A stretch of 12,635 nucleotides of DNA from JBAZTA01 sp964588175. GTDB taxonomy: Bacteria; Omnitrophota; Gorgyraeia; Gygaellales; Profunditerraquicolaceae. A model generated the notes under the pieces. That model searched no databases. It was not told where the DNA came from and saw only the letters and a program-made list of their open reading frames with translations. A program made the translations under genes and the position numbers. Of this stretch, positions 1 through 7,947 are shown in pieces (positions within the stretch are counted from its first letter, which is position 1; each line of letters starts with the position of its first letter). Where the stretch lies: assembly GCA_964588175.1 (NCBI GenBank), contig CAZPNW010000229.1, forward strand, positions 1 through 12,635, given 5' to 3'.

Positions 1-674
1 CGCTTTAAATATAATTCCGGGGCGATCCTTAAGAACAGGTCCGCATCATACACATTATGGTGCGTCTGAAAAGGCCTTCCGGCAGCGCCTCCGGCTATCG
101 GATGCATCATCGGAGTTTCGACTTCCAGGAAATCTTTATTATCAAGAAAACCCCTGACCGCTTTAATGATCTTTGAACGCGCCAAGAACACCGATTTCAC
201 TTCCTGGTTGGCAATAAGGTCCAAGTAACGCTGACGGTAACGCAGGTCAACGTCTTTTAAACCATGCCATTTTTCCGGAAGGGGCCGAAGCGCCTTTGAA
301 ATAACGGCATATGCCTCTACTTTTATCGTCGGCTCGCCGGTATGGGTCTTGAACAACTCCCCCGTAACACTTAAAAAATCGGCAATATCGATATTATCCA
401 AAAGCGCAAAATCTTCTTGCCCGATGAAATCAGATTTAATATATAATTGGATCCTGCCGGTCCTGTCCCGCAGGTCAATAAAAACCACTTTCCCATGAGA
501 ACGCTTAGCGTAAATGCGGCCGCATACCGAGGCTTTTTTTGTTTCCTCAAACGTGTTCAAAACAAGAGCGATATCAGTGCCCGCGGTAACCTTGCTGGGA
601 TAAACACTGATATTCTTCGCTTTCAACGCTTCTAACTTGGCCTTGCGTTGTTCAATGATCTCATTTAATTCCAT
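1..674 (-). CDS. lysS: Lysyl-tRNA synthetase, class II (5' part only)
   Basis: This gene charges tRNA-Lys with lysine in the cytoplasm. Only the first 224 codons are in the window; the gene continues past position 1, and class II LysRS is usually about 490-500 residues. I translated it by hand from an ATG at 674-672, preceded by an AAAGG ribosome-binding site. Residues about 48-125 form the OB-fold anticodon-binding domain (CGRIYAKRSHGKVVFIDLRD). Residues 145-190 carry RYRQRYLDL and class II motif 1 ending in EVETPMM, followed by GGAAGRPFQTHHN. The fragment ends in RIAPELYLK, the entry to motif 2. The gene has its own promoter and is separated from the upstream DUF6941-like gene by 273 nt, so it is probably an independent unit. 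Identification is secure; only the missing C-terminal half is unknown. Confidence 0.96.
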   Translation of the reverse strand, partial: MELNEIIEQRKAKLEALKAKNISVYPSKVTAGTDIALVLNTFEETKKASVCGRIYAKRSHGKVVFIDLRDRTGRIQLYIKSDFIGQEDFALLDNIDIADFLSVTGELFKTHTGEPTIKVEAYAVISKALRPLPEKWHGLKDVDLRYRQRYLDLIANQEVKSVFLARSKIIKAVRGFLDNKDFLEVETPMMHPIAGGAAGRPFQTHHNVYDADLFLRIAPELYLK

Positions 675-721
675 TTTTACCTTTCAATTTTAATAATTTT
701 ATTCGCTCTTATAGAATTATA

Positions 722-750
722 ATTATATAGTAGAAACTCACCCATGTCAA
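722..750 (-). promoter_or_regulatory. Sigma70-type promoter of lysS
   Basis: On the minus strand a perfect -35 TTGACA (750-745) is followed by a 17-nt spacer and a perfect -10 TATAAT (727-722). This predicts a transcript start near 715 and a leader of about 40 nt ahead of the lysS ATG. The rest of the 675-947 gap is AT-rich and shows no gene, convincing terminator or known leader element by eye. Confidence 0.85.
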
Positions 751-947
751 CCGCAATAGAACTAAATTTATTACACATAAATCGTCCTGTTGCAATCAGT
801 TAAAAGCATTTTACACAAAAACCGCCTATTTAATTCCTTGCAGATACTTACCATGCCGGGAATCGCGAAAAAGAGGCGCAAAAACACACTCGTTCCTTTT
901 TCAAAAAACTTCAGGGATAATAACCGGGGAAGGAAATTTCCGATAGA

Positions 948-1352
948 CTACGCTGCGGGTGGCTGCTTTTCTTTCACATACAAAGGGATACTCGCTTCAA
1001 CTTTTCCATCAATAACTACATCGACCACGTAATCTCCGGGGGAAGAAAAAACAACATTTTGGCCGTTAAGAGCGAATGAAAATGAAGATTCCGGGACAGC
1101 GCCTGCGGCAAGCTGCATGGTAACGCTCAGATCGGTATTCATGAGCTTCTTACCGTCGGCATCTGAGAGGGAGACATTGATGCGATGATCTCCTGTCTCT
1201 GTCCTGCGTAAAAGCACCCTGAGCGCCACGCTTAAGCGAGGGACACTATACGGAAAACTGACGGCAGAGAGAGTATCAAATGCCCTGCAAACGCTCAAGC
1301 AACCATCCTCAACCCAGGAATGCTCACAGATCACCGCTACCAGGATCTTCAT
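948..1352 (-). CDS. DUF6941-like small beta-rich protein of unknown function
   Basis: The product is 134 residues, with no signal peptide, membrane segment or cysteine-metal motif. The N-terminus (MKILVAVICEHSWVEDGCLSVCRAFD) and the later alternation of short strands (VSLSDADGKKL, GDYVVDVVIDGKVEASIPLYV) resemble my recollection of the DUF6941 family, small predicted beta-sandwich proteins without an assigned function. The last residues (KEKQPPAA) look like a disordered tail. The ATG at 1352 follows an AAAGGAG ribosome-binding site 11 nt upstream. The gene starts 16 nt after the thyX stop, so it is probably co-transcribed with thyX and hldD as the last gene of that set. The family assignment is from pattern memory and was not searched; the coding status itself is well supported. 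Confidence 0.75.
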   Translation of the reverse strand: MKILVAVICEHSWVEDGCLSVCRAFDTLSAVSFPYSVPRLSVALRVLLRRTETGDHRINVSLSDADGKKLMNTDLSVTMQLAAGAVPESSFSFALNGQNVVFSSPGDYVVDVVIDGKVEASIPLYVKEKQPPAA

Positions 1353-1368
1353 ATGACGGCGCGCTCCT

Positions 1369-2103
1369 TTATCCCTTTATCACTTCATCTTTAACCGGAT
1401 ACTTCCCGCAGCTAAATTGTTTAGATTCAGGGCAATAGCTCAATTTTTCGCATTTTGCTCCCACCTCAGAGAAAACCGAAGGCAGGTTCATCTTACAGAT
1501 CTCCAGCATCTTCGAAGCTAAACAACGTATCTCCCACTGTGCGCGGGTGCAACAACGCTGTTCAAAGAAATGAATGAGTTCACGGCAATTCATCGTTACC
1601 ACGATCTTAGTCTCTGCCGCCTGAGGAAGCAAAAAGCGCACGTCCTGATTTGCCGCTTCTCCGGCCTTGCCTTTTGCTTTAAAAGCCTCCAGCATCTCGT
1701 CATAATGTTTCTGGATATCATCCATGATCTTGGTGAATTTGCCGCACAGGGGCTTATCCTCTTCTATCGACGGAGGGATGATATAATTAAAGGAACTTGC
1801 TTTAACATACCGCTGGCTCTGCTGGGAATACGACGCTATCCTGTGGCGCACCAACTGATGAGTCAACGCCCGCGAGACACCTTCAATAGCAAAAGTGAAT
1901 TTTACATGTTCGAGAGGGCTTTCATGCCCTGAAGCAGCGACTTTACGGATAAACTCTTCCTGCTTTTGGGAATCTTCAGCGGACTCCGCGAAGATATCCC
2001 CGGCGAATTTACTGGAATAGCACTGCCGGCAGGCGGCATAAATAAGCGCGACCGGATTCTGCGTCATATCGAGAAGTTTAATGTTCAATCTTACTTGTGC
2101 CAT
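1369..2103 (-). CDS. thyX: Flavin-dependent thymidylate synthase ThyX
   Basis: ThyX makes dTMP from dUMP using methylene-tetrahydrofolate as carbon donor and reduced FAD/NAD(P)H as reductant, replacing classical ThyA. The 244-residue product has the usual length. The signature RHRIASYSQQSQR sits at residues 86-98 (family RHR-x7-S-x-R motif), preceded by HESPLEH (60-66), which lies in the FAD/nucleotide site region. The conserved C-terminal block NCRELIHFFEQRCCTRAQWEIR occupies 172-193. A Cys-rich tail (C218, C224, C232) resembles tails seen in some anaerobe ThyX proteins, possibly structural. The ATG at 2103 follows AGAGGG with good spacing. The hldD stop lies 18 nt upstream and the DUF6941-like gene 16 nt downstream, consistent with one operon. 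It implies, without proving, that the genome lacks thyA. Confidence 0.96.
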   Translation of the reverse strand: MAQVRLNIKLLDMTQNPVALIYAACRQCYSSKFAGDIFAESAEDSQKQEEFIRKVAASGHESPLEHVKFTFAIEGVSRALTHQLVRHRIASYSQQSQRYVKASSFNYIIPPSIEEDKPLCGKFTKIMDDIQKHYDEMLEAFKAKGKAGEAANQDVRFLLPQAAETKIVVTMNCRELIHFFEQRCCTRAQWEIRCLASKMLEICKMNLPSVFSEVGAKCEKLSYCPESKQFSCGKYPVKDEVIKG

Positions 2104-2121
2104 AGCGATCCCTCTACTTTC

Positions 2122-3087
2122 TTACAGATACGCGTGATCTTTTAAATAACCGGCGTAATCCCTGACAGCATCTTCCAAACGTAAACAACGGTGTTTACAA
2201 CCTGCTTTACGCAGCTTAACTAAACTTGCCTGGGTAAAATATTGATACCGCATGCGCAGCGCCTCCGGCATCGGGATATACTCGATACGCGGTGGCATCC
2301 TGAGGGCGGCGAACAATGCCGTCGCGACATCGTTCCAGCTCCTGGCTTTCCCGGTCCCCACGTTAAATATCCCCTTTTTATCCAAATGCTCGATGAAATA
2401 ATAAACGATCTCAACCGCGTCTTTAACGTAGATAAAATCGCGCTGCTGCTGCCCGTCGGAATATTCTTTTTTATATGACCTGAATAACCGCATTGTTTTA
2501 CCGGCGGCGGCCAGATCGAAAGTTTTAGCGATAACACTTTTCATCTCCCCTTTATGGTATTCATTCGGGCCAAAAACATTAAAGAATTTAAAACCGGTGA
2601 CCTTATCGGCAAGCTTATTATTCAAAAGCCACAGGTCAAACGCGTGTTTTGAATAACCGTACATATTAAGCGGCTTTAACTTCCGGGTGACAGTATCGGC
2701 ATCACTATATCCCAATTCTCCGTCGCCATAGGTAGCAGCAGACGACGCGTAAAGAAAGGGAACCCTCTTCTTCAAAGCCCATATCGCCAGCGTCTTAGTA
2801 TACAAATAATTATTTTCGATCAAATACGAGGCATCCAACTCGGTAGTCGAAGTCACAGCCCCCATATGCACAACAATATTCCCGCGCTTATGTAACGCCG
2901 ACTTTTCCAAAGACGCTAAGAACTTATTTTTTTCAATAAAGCAGGAGAACTTTTTCCCTTTCAGGTTGCCGCTTATGTGCGAGCCTTTTTCATCGACGAT
3001 AATAATATCGGTTATCCCTTCGGCATTAAGCTTCCACACCAAACAGCTTCCAATAAAGCCCGCACCACCAGTCACAATCACCCTCAT
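2122..3087 (-). CDS. hldD: ADP-L-glycero-D-manno-heptose-6-epimerase
   Basis: HldD epimerises ADP-D-glycero-D-manno-heptose to the L form, the last step before heptose is added to lipopolysaccharide inner core. The 321-residue product is an extended short-chain dehydrogenase. It has the NAD(P)-binding GGAGFIGS (7-14), an ASSAATYG serine region (114-121) and the catalytic Y143-x3-K147 in NMYGYSKHAFD. Family-typical blocks are FNVFGPNEYHKGEMKSV (169-185), QQQRDFIYVKD and, near the C-terminus, the YQYFT motif. The last two blocks favour HldD over a generic UDP-glucose 4-epimerase. The ATG at 3087 follows AGAGGG. It heads the hldD-thyX-DUF6941 set and lies 177 nt after lipA, with a palindromic repeat in between. 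I could not identify a convincing promoter there, so read-through from the gcv-lip operon is possible. Its presence suggests an LPS outer membrane. Confidence 0.93.
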   Translation of the reverse strand: MRVIVTGGAGFIGSCLVWKLNAEGITDIIIVDEKGSHISGNLKGKKFSCFIEKNKFLASLEKSALHKRGNIVVHMGAVTSTTELDASYLIENNYLYTKTLAIWALKKRVPFLYASSAATYGDGELGYSDADTVTRKLKPLNMYGYSKHAFDLWLLNNKLADKVTGFKFFNVFGPNEYHKGEMKSVIAKTFDLAAAGKTMRLFRSYKKEYSDGQQQRDFIYVKDAVEIVYYFIEHLDKKGIFNVGTGKARSWNDVATALFAALRMPPRIEYIPMPEALRMRYQYFTQASLVKLRKAGCKHRCLRLEDAVRDYAGYLKDHAYL

Positions 3088-3132
3088 TGTCTTAACCCTC
3101 TTAGCTACAAACGTTATTGAGATAATTATCTT

Positions 3133-3254
3133 TGGGAGTTAGGTTAAGGTTAGGGGGAAGCAGTTAGTTTAGTAGTTGGGTAAAGTAGTTGGGCTTCAAA
3201 AACCCAACCCCGTAACCTAACAACCAAACTAATATCTTAACCTTAACCCAATAC
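3133..3254. repeat. Imperfect palindromic repeat, copy A
   Basis: This is an AT-rich imperfect palindrome of about 120 nt filling most of the lipA-hldD spacer. Outer arms (GGTTAAGGTTA at 3142-3152 and TAACCTTAACC at 3238-3248) pair. Middle arms starting TAGTTT (3165) and ending AAACTA (3231) match at about 22 of 29 positions. The tip is GTTGGG (3188-3193) against CCCAAC (3203-3208) around a short loop. No U-tract follows on either strand, so it is not a canonical terminator. It is clearly related to copy B at 5013-5120, with the same arm sequences but a different tip stem that still pairs. It could be a small non-autonomous (MITE or REP-like) element or an mRNA-processing hairpin. Confidence 0.75.
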
Positions 3255-3264
3255 CTTAAACCAA

Positions 3265-4134
3265 TTATTCGTTACTCTCTTTACCCAAATACTCCCCCGC
3301 CAAATACGAACTGCGGACATACGGGCCGCTCACCACATGGCGAAAGCCGGCGGCCTGGGCCTGCTGACGGTAATACTCAAAATCATCAGGAGAAATATAT
3401 TCTTTAACCGGCGTATGGGAGACGCTCGGCGATAAATACTGCCCGATACTTATAAAATCACAACCGGCGCTTACCAGGTCCAAGAAGACATCGATGACTT
3501 CAGGCTTGGCTTCTCCTAATCCTAACATAATGCCTGATTTTGTATATATATTTCTATTGTTTTCTTTGACCGCGCGCAATACCGCTAAAGAGCGGGCGTA
3601 GTCCGAGCCTGAGCGCACCGTCCGATACAACCGGGGGACGCATTCAACATTATGGCCGATAATATCGGGGGCAGCCTCGACGACCGCGGCAAGCGCTTGC
3701 CTGTCAAGCTGAAGATCAGGAATAAGCGCTTCGATCGTCACCGGATCCCCTCCGGCGCGGATCGCGCGGATGGTCTCTGCGAAATGCCGGGCTCCGCCAT
3801 CTTCCAGGTCATCCCGAGTCACACTGGTAATAACGACATGGGCCAACTTAAGTTTACGTACCGCCTCCGCGATACGATAAGGCTCATCGGCATCAACCGG
3901 CAAAGGTTGAGCCTTTCTGACGCCGCAAAAACTGCATTTACGGGTACAGGCCGTCCCCAAAATAAGGAACGTAGCCTGATCTTTGGCGAAACATTCACCG
4001 ATATTCGGACAGCTTGCTTCCCGGCAAACAGTATTTACCTTTAAACCATTCAGTAAGGTTTTTACTCTCTGGCAATCGCCTAAATTTATTTTCTTATTAA
4101 GCCACCGCGGCTTTCTCAAATACTGCTGCATCAT
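3265..4134 (-). CDS. lipA: Lipoyl synthase (radical SAM)
   Basis: LipA inserts sulfur at C6 and C8 of a protein-bound octanoyl group, here most likely on GcvH, completing lipoate. With the start I prefer the product is 289 residues, the usual length. The auxiliary cluster ligands are C37, C42 and C48 (CREASCPNIGEC). The radical-SAM cluster ligands are C63, C67 and C70 (CTRKCSFC). VITSVTRDDLEDGGARHFAE follows, and the RSSY motif is at 274-277. The frame is open to an ATG at 4197, but I chose the tandem ATG at 4134/4131. An AAGGG site lies just upstream, and family proteins begin close to the KPRWL motif. This start overlaps the lipM 3' end by 38 nt, implying translational coupling. A palindromic repeat follows the stop. 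Confidence 0.95.
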   Translation of the reverse strand: MMQQYLRKPRWLNKKINLGDCQRVKTLLNGLKVNTVCREASCPNIGECFAKDQATFLILGTACTRKCSFCGVRKAQPLPVDADEPYRIAEAVRKLKLAHVVITSVTRDDLEDGGARHFAETIRAIRAGGDPVTIEALIPDLQLDRQALAAVVEAAPDIIGHNVECVPRLYRTVRSGSDYARSLAVLRAVKENNRNIYTKSGIMLGLGEAKPEVIDVFLDLVSAGCDFISIGQYLSPSVSHTPVKEYISPDDFEYYRQQAQAAGFRHVVSGPYVRSSYLAGEYLGKESNE

Positions 4135-4972
4135 AACATCCCTTATTACTTCCCGGGAGAGATCCTTCCCGGGAGTTATTCCAAGAGGACACGGCATATT
4201 TTTCCCGGCGTAACGCGCCCGCCAGGACGTGTTCTTCTTGCGTAAAAACGGAATCCTTTAAACAGACAGAAAAAGTCTGTTGAAAAGCTTTCTTTAAAAT
4301 ACCGGAGAGATCATTGAACTCTATTTTTCTACGCAAAGCTTCATCCAGAGAACAAACCTCATCGCTCAGCCCTCGCGGCTCCTCACGGAGGAAGCTGATC
4401 GCCGCCTGGATATCATTCTGCAACGGGATACTCCCGTGCTGAAAAATAACTCCACGGGAACGCTTTTGCGCGTTCCCGCCGATCTTCTTCCCTTCGATAA
4501 GTATATCGTATTTTTCTTTCCCCGCGAAACAAAAAGGCGCATTAAACCGGCACGGGAGGACTTTGCCGGCTGCTCGCTCTATCGAAAATTCCGGTTTAAG
4601 CCCCAGGTCCCGGTACGCATTGAAGAGAAACGAACATATCCTGCGAAAAGAAGCGGCAACAGTCCCGCAGGCGCCGAGGTCATCTTTACCGCAAACCAGG
4701 CTATAGGTAAGTTCATGGCAATGAAAGATCGCCCCTCCCCCGGTCATTCTTCTGACAATAGGGATATTATTTCCCCGGCATTCCTCCAGACGTAAGACCG
4801 CATGCGGCTCTTGGGCCAAGCCTACGGAAAATGCCGCAGGAAGCCACCCGTAAACACGCAGTGTCGGGGAGCAGCCCCCCGCAGAGAATTGCCGCAATAA
4901 TGCTTCATCGAAAGCCATATTGGTATAAGCATCCGCGGAGCCGCTTTGTATGAAACGCCAGGTTTGATTCAT
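4097..4972 (-). CDS. lipM: Octanoyltransferase LipM (LplA/LipB-like fold)
   Basis: This enzyme transfers octanoyl from acyl carrier protein to the lipoyl-domain lysine, giving the LipA substrate. The 291-residue product opens with TWRFIQSGSADAYTNMAFDEALL, typical of the biotin/lipoate transferase family. It continues with PTLRVYGWLPAAFSVGLAQ (36-54), the RRMTGGGAIFH substrate loop (74-84), the lysine-containing GKKIGGNAQKR (161-171) and QHGSIPL (178-184). C148 in APFCFAGKEKYDI aligns with the catalytic cysteine of LipM, which argues against an ATP-dependent LplA ligase. The frame extends upstream to 5098, but residues before 4972 are unlike the family and overlap the palindromic repeat, so I start at ATG 4972. 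No clear Shine-Dalgarno sequence precedes it. It lies 192 nt after gcvPB and overlaps lipA. LipM versus other octanoyltransferase subfamilies is the remaining uncertainty. Confidence 0.9.
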   Translation of the reverse strand: MNQTWRFIQSGSADAYTNMAFDEALLRQFSAGGCSPTLRVYGWLPAAFSVGLAQEPHAVLRLEECRGNNIPIVRRMTGGGAIFHCHELTYSLVCGKDDLGACGTVAASFRRICSFLFNAYRDLGLKPEFSIERAAGKVLPCRFNAPFCFAGKEKYDILIEGKKIGGNAQKRSRGVIFQHGSIPLQNDIQAAISFLREEPRGLSDEVCSLDEALRRKIEFNDLSGILKKAFQQTFSVCLKDSVFTQEEHVLAGALRREKYAVSSWNNSREGSLPGSNKGCYDAAVFEKAAVA

Positions 4973-5012
4973 GGTAGAAATAAATTTAAAGACACAAGCA
5001 TGGCAAAAAAAG

Positions 5013-5120
5013 TAGTTAGGTAAAGGCAAGGCAGTTAGTTTTGTAGTTGGGTATAGTAGTCCGGTTTTATGAACCGATCTACCTAACCAAACAACCAAAC
5101 TAAAATCTTAACCTTAACCA
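5013..5120. repeat. Imperfect palindromic repeat, copy B
   Basis: This second copy of the repeat at 3133-3254 lies between gcvPB and lipM in the same orientation. Shared blocks include GCAGTTAGTTT (5031-5041), GTAGTTGGGTA (5043-5053), ACAACCAAACTAA (5091-5103) and ATCTTAACCTTAACC (5105-5119). Its left outer arm is a few bases shorter and less regular than in copy A. The tip differs: CGGTT (5062-5066) pairs with AACCG (5072-5076) around a TTATG loop, where copy A has GTTGGG/CCCAAC. Keeping a stem with different bases suggests the hairpin itself is maintained. Copies A and B together bracket lipM-lipA. Confidence 0.75.
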
Positions 5121-5164
5121 AGCGACCTCAATCATACCAACAAATTATTGATTAAGATTTAAAA

Positions 5165-6619
5165 TTAGCCCTTGGGTTTCCAGCGCAGGTCAGGCTCACG
5201 TGCGGCTTTTGTTTCATCAAGTCGTTTGATCGGCATGGTTACCGGCGAACGCCGCACGGTATCGGGGTCATTCTGAGCTAAGCGAGCGATCTCGATCATC
5301 GTATCGATAAAACGGTCAAGCGTCTCTTTCGACTCTGTCTCTGTCGGTTCGATCATTAACGCTTCCTTGACTATCAAGGGAAAATAAATAGTCGGCGGGT
5401 GGTACCCTTTATCAATTAAGAACTTGGCGATATCGAGAGCATGCACTCCGCAGGACGCCTGGCGTGAAGCGGAAAATACGCACTCATGCATACATATCCG
5501 GTCAAAGGCCGGTTCATAATATTCTTTAAGCCGCACGCGGCAATAGTTGGCATTCAAAACAGCGATTTCACTGGCATCGATCAACCCCTGTTTTCCTAAT
5601 AACAGGATATACGCGTAGGCTTTTAAAATGACACCAAAATTACCGAAGAATGGAGCGATATGCCCGATAGATCTTTTATTCTCATAATCAAGCGCATACT
5701 CACCCGATTTATTCTTGACCACCCGGGGGGTTGGCAAGAAATCGACCAAACGCGAACTCACCCCTACCGGCCCGGCACCAGGGCCGCCGCCGCCATGCGG
5801 CGTGGCGAATGTTTTATGCAAGTTCAGATGCACCACATCAAACCCCAGGTCACCCGGCCGAGCCTTGCCCATCATGGCATTCAGGTTTGCCCCGTCATAA
5901 TACATAAGCGCGCCTGCCTGATGTGCCAGGTCAGCGATCTCTTTTATCCGGGGATTAAAGATCCCCAAGGTATCCGGGCAGGTCAGCATCACCGCGGCGA
6001 CATCTGTGTTTAATTTATTCTTATACTCATTCAAGTCCATGTACCCGTCTTTATCCGTCGGGATGACCACCACCGTATAACCGGCGATCGCAGCGCTCGC
6101 AGGATTAGTCCCGTGGGAAGAATCAGGGACAAGGATATATTTACGGGCTCCCCCCTTATGTTTATGATACGCGGCGATCAACATGACGCCGGTCAACTCG
6201 CCATGGGCACCTGCCAACGGCTGCGTTGTAAAAGCCGCCATACCGGTGATCTCACCTAAAAGCCTCTCCATTTCCGCGACTACCGCTAAAGCGCCCTGCA
6301 CCAGGATCTCTGCTTTCGGCACACGGCAGAGCATCGGATGCAAACCGGCAAAACCTTCGATGGCTGCCGCTTTTTCCGTGAACTTAGGGTTATATTTCAT
6401 CGTGCAGGAGCCAAGCGGATAGAAATTACCGTCAACGGAGTAATTCAGCCGCGACAAATTGGTAAAATGCCTGACGACATCCAGTTCGGAAACCTCCGGC
6501 AAATGCGCAAGCTCTACCCTGCGGTATTCTTCAGGGAATTTCTTTTTGACAGGGATATCGTTCTGCGGAAGCTTAACTCCCCGCCTTCCCGGGACTGTCT
6601 TCTCATAGATCAACTGCAT
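5165..6619 (-). CDS. gcvPB: Glycine dehydrogenase (decarboxylating) subunit 2
   Basis: This is the C-terminal, PLP-binding half of the split P-protein. With GcvPA it decarboxylates glycine and passes the aminomethyl group to lipoyl-GcvH. The 484-residue length is normal for the two-subunit form. The PLP Schiff-base lysine is K269 in VVHLNLHKTFATPHGGGGPG, with the glycine-rich loop directly after it. YPLGSCTMKYNPK (67-79), DSSHGTNPASAA (166-177) and TCPDTLGIF (213-221) are family blocks. The C-terminal IEPTETESKETLDRFIDTM is also typical. The ATG at 6619 has AAGGAG 5 nt upstream and overlaps the gcvPA end by 10 nt, so the two subunits are translationally coupled and presumably made in equal amounts. 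The split form is common in Gram-positives, archaea and many anaerobes, in contrast to the fused E. coli enzyme. Confidence 0.97.
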   Translation of the reverse strand: MQLIYEKTVPGRRGVKLPQNDIPVKKKFPEEYRRVELAHLPEVSELDVVRHFTNLSRLNYSVDGNFYPLGSCTMKYNPKFTEKAAAIEGFAGLHPMLCRVPKAEILVQGALAVVAEMERLLGEITGMAAFTTQPLAGAHGELTGVMLIAAYHKHKGGARKYILVPDSSHGTNPASAAIAGYTVVVIPTDKDGYMDLNEYKNKLNTDVAAVMLTCPDTLGIFNPRIKEIADLAHQAGALMYYDGANLNAMMGKARPGDLGFDVVHLNLHKTFATPHGGGGPGAGPVGVSSRLVDFLPTPRVVKNKSGEYALDYENKRSIGHIAPFFGNFGVILKAYAYILLLGKQGLIDASEIAVLNANYCRVRLKEYYEPAFDRICMHECVFSASRQASCGVHALDIAKFLIDKGYHPPTIYFPLIVKEALMIEPTETESKETLDRFIDTMIEIARLAQNDPDTVRRSPVTMPIKRLDETKAAREPDLRWKPKG

Positions 6620-7947
6620 AGTATCTCCTTGAGAGCTGCCGCAAACCGCATGATCTCTGCCTTAGTCCTTTTTTCCGTTACCGTCACCAAAAGATAATCA
6701 TCCATGCCTTTATAAAATTGTCCGAGGGGAAAGCCGCTGATAAAGCCTTTTTTGAGCATCGCGGTAAAAACCTTTTGCGCGCTTCGCGGCAGCTTAACCG
6801 TAAACTCGTTAAAAGTAGGCGAGCTGCGTTTAACTTCCACGCCCGGGACCTCACTTAAACAATCCTTGGTAAACTCGCACTTTTGGAAATTAAGCTCAGC
6901 CAGCTCTTTTAAACCATTGCGTCCGACGCTACACAAGAAAATAAGCGCCCGTAAGGCACAGAGAGCTTCATTAGAACATATATTCGAAGTCGCCTTTTCC
7001 CTTCTGATATGCTGTTCGCGCGCCTGAAGCGTCAAAACATACCCCCGTTTTCCGTCTTTATCCACGCTCGAGCCGACGATCCTCCCCGGCATCTGACGCA
7101 TCAATTGGCTGCGCACAGCCATAAATCCCAGGTAGGGCCCGCCAAAAGAAAGCGGCAACCCTAAACTCTGTCCTTCTCCGGTAGCGATATCAACCCCCAT
7201 TTCACCGGGCGACTTTACTATCCCTAAAGAAACCGGATATACGGAAGCGATAACCAGCGCCCCCATCTGATGCGCTCTTTCTATGATATCGGTATGATCG
7301 TCGATCGCGCCAAAGAAATTCGGATTCTGAATGACGACCGCCGCGGTTGTTTCATCAAGATACTGTTGAACGCTGTCCCTGCAGCTCTGCCCGTGCACAA
7401 CGGGGATCTCCACGAATTCAATGTTCAAATTCGACGTATACGTATAGAGCATGACACGGTATATATAATTAAGCCCGCAATCTACCAATATTTTCTTCCT
7501 GCCGGTGGAGCGTACACACATCATTGCCGCTTCATACAGCGCGGTCCCGCCGTCGTATAACGACGCGTTAGACACATCCAGCCCCGTCAACTCGCAGATA
7601 GCCGTCTGATACTCATATATTGCCTGCAGCCACCCCTGCGAACACTCCGGCTGATAGGGAGTATAGGCGGTGTAAAACTCCGAGCGGCTGGAAAGCGCAT
7701 CGACCGCCGCCGGTATATAATGATCGTAAAATCCCGCCCCTAAAAAACTGACCAGCCCCTCCGTATTCTGACGGCTCAAGGCCTGCAAATATTCCAAAAC
7801 CTCGAACTCCGACTTGCCCTCGGGCAGGTGAAACGACTTGGCCCTGAGTTCAGGAGAAATATCCTTAAAAAGCTCTTCTATGCCTGAAACACCGATAACC
7901 TCAAGCATTTCCCGGATATCTTTTTCTGTGTGCGGGATATAATTCAT
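6610..7947 (-). CDS. gcvPA: Glycine dehydrogenase (decarboxylating) subunit 1
   Basis: This is the N-terminal half of the split glycine decarboxylase, pairing with GcvPB. It has the same fold as the PLP half but lacks the Schiff-base lysine. The 445-residue product shows YIPHTEKDIREML at the start, FLGAGFYDHYIP (68-79), YTPYQPECSQGWLQ (95-108) and NASLYDGGTALYEA (127-140). IQNPNFFGAIDD and GGPYLGFMAVR come later, all standard for this subunit. ARE-Q-HIRREKATSNICSNEAL near residue 310-330 is another hallmark. Its ATG shares one base with the gcvH stop (TAATG), and AGAAGGG lies upstream, so it is tightly coupled to gcvH. No damage is visible; length and motifs are intact. Confidence 0.97.
   Translation of the reverse strand: MNYIPHTEKDIREMLEVIGVSGIEELFKDISPELRAKSFHLPEGKSEFEVLEYLQALSRQNTEGLVSFLGAGFYDHYIPAAVDALSSRSEFYTAYTPYQPECSQGWLQAIYEYQTAICELTGLDVSNASLYDGGTALYEAAMMCVRSTGRKKILVDCGLNYIYRVMLYTYTSNLNIEFVEIPVVHGQSCRDSVQQYLDETTAAVVIQNPNFFGAIDDHTDIIERAHQMGALVIASVYPVSLGIVKSPGEMGVDIATGEGQSLGLPLSFGGPYLGFMAVRSQLMRQMPGRIVGSSVDKDGKRGYVLTLQAREQHIRREKATSNICSNEALCALRALIFLCSVGRNGLKELAELNFQKCEFTKDCLSEVPGVEVKRSSPTFNEFTVKLPRSAQKVFTAMLKKGFISGFPLGQFYKGMDDYLLVTVTEKRTKAEIMRFAAALKEILCS

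Noticed and set aside
867..902. GAAAAAG/CTTTTTC inverted repeat as a terminator after the DUF6941-like gene.
   Set aside because: The stem is almost all A-U with a long loop and no GC core, so it would be weak.
790..1032. Plus-strand open frames across the window, for example 790-1032 and 1570-1932.
   Set aside because: They are antisense to, or overlap, well-supported minus-strand genes and show no recognisable domains or ribosome-binding sites.
3133..3254. Telomere-like or simple-sequence repeat (GGTTAAGGTTAGG).
   Set aside because: The unit repeats only about twice per arm; the organisation is an inverted repeat shared with 5013-5120, not a tandem array.
4135..4197. Longer lipA start at ATG 4197.
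   Set aside because: The extra 21 residues are unlike lipoyl synthase N-termini and would overlap lipM by 101 nt; 4134/4131 has a better placed AAGGG.
4973..5098. Longer lipM start at 5098.
   Set aside because: The extension translates the palindromic repeat and does not match the family, whose N-terminus begins at the TWRFIQSG block.
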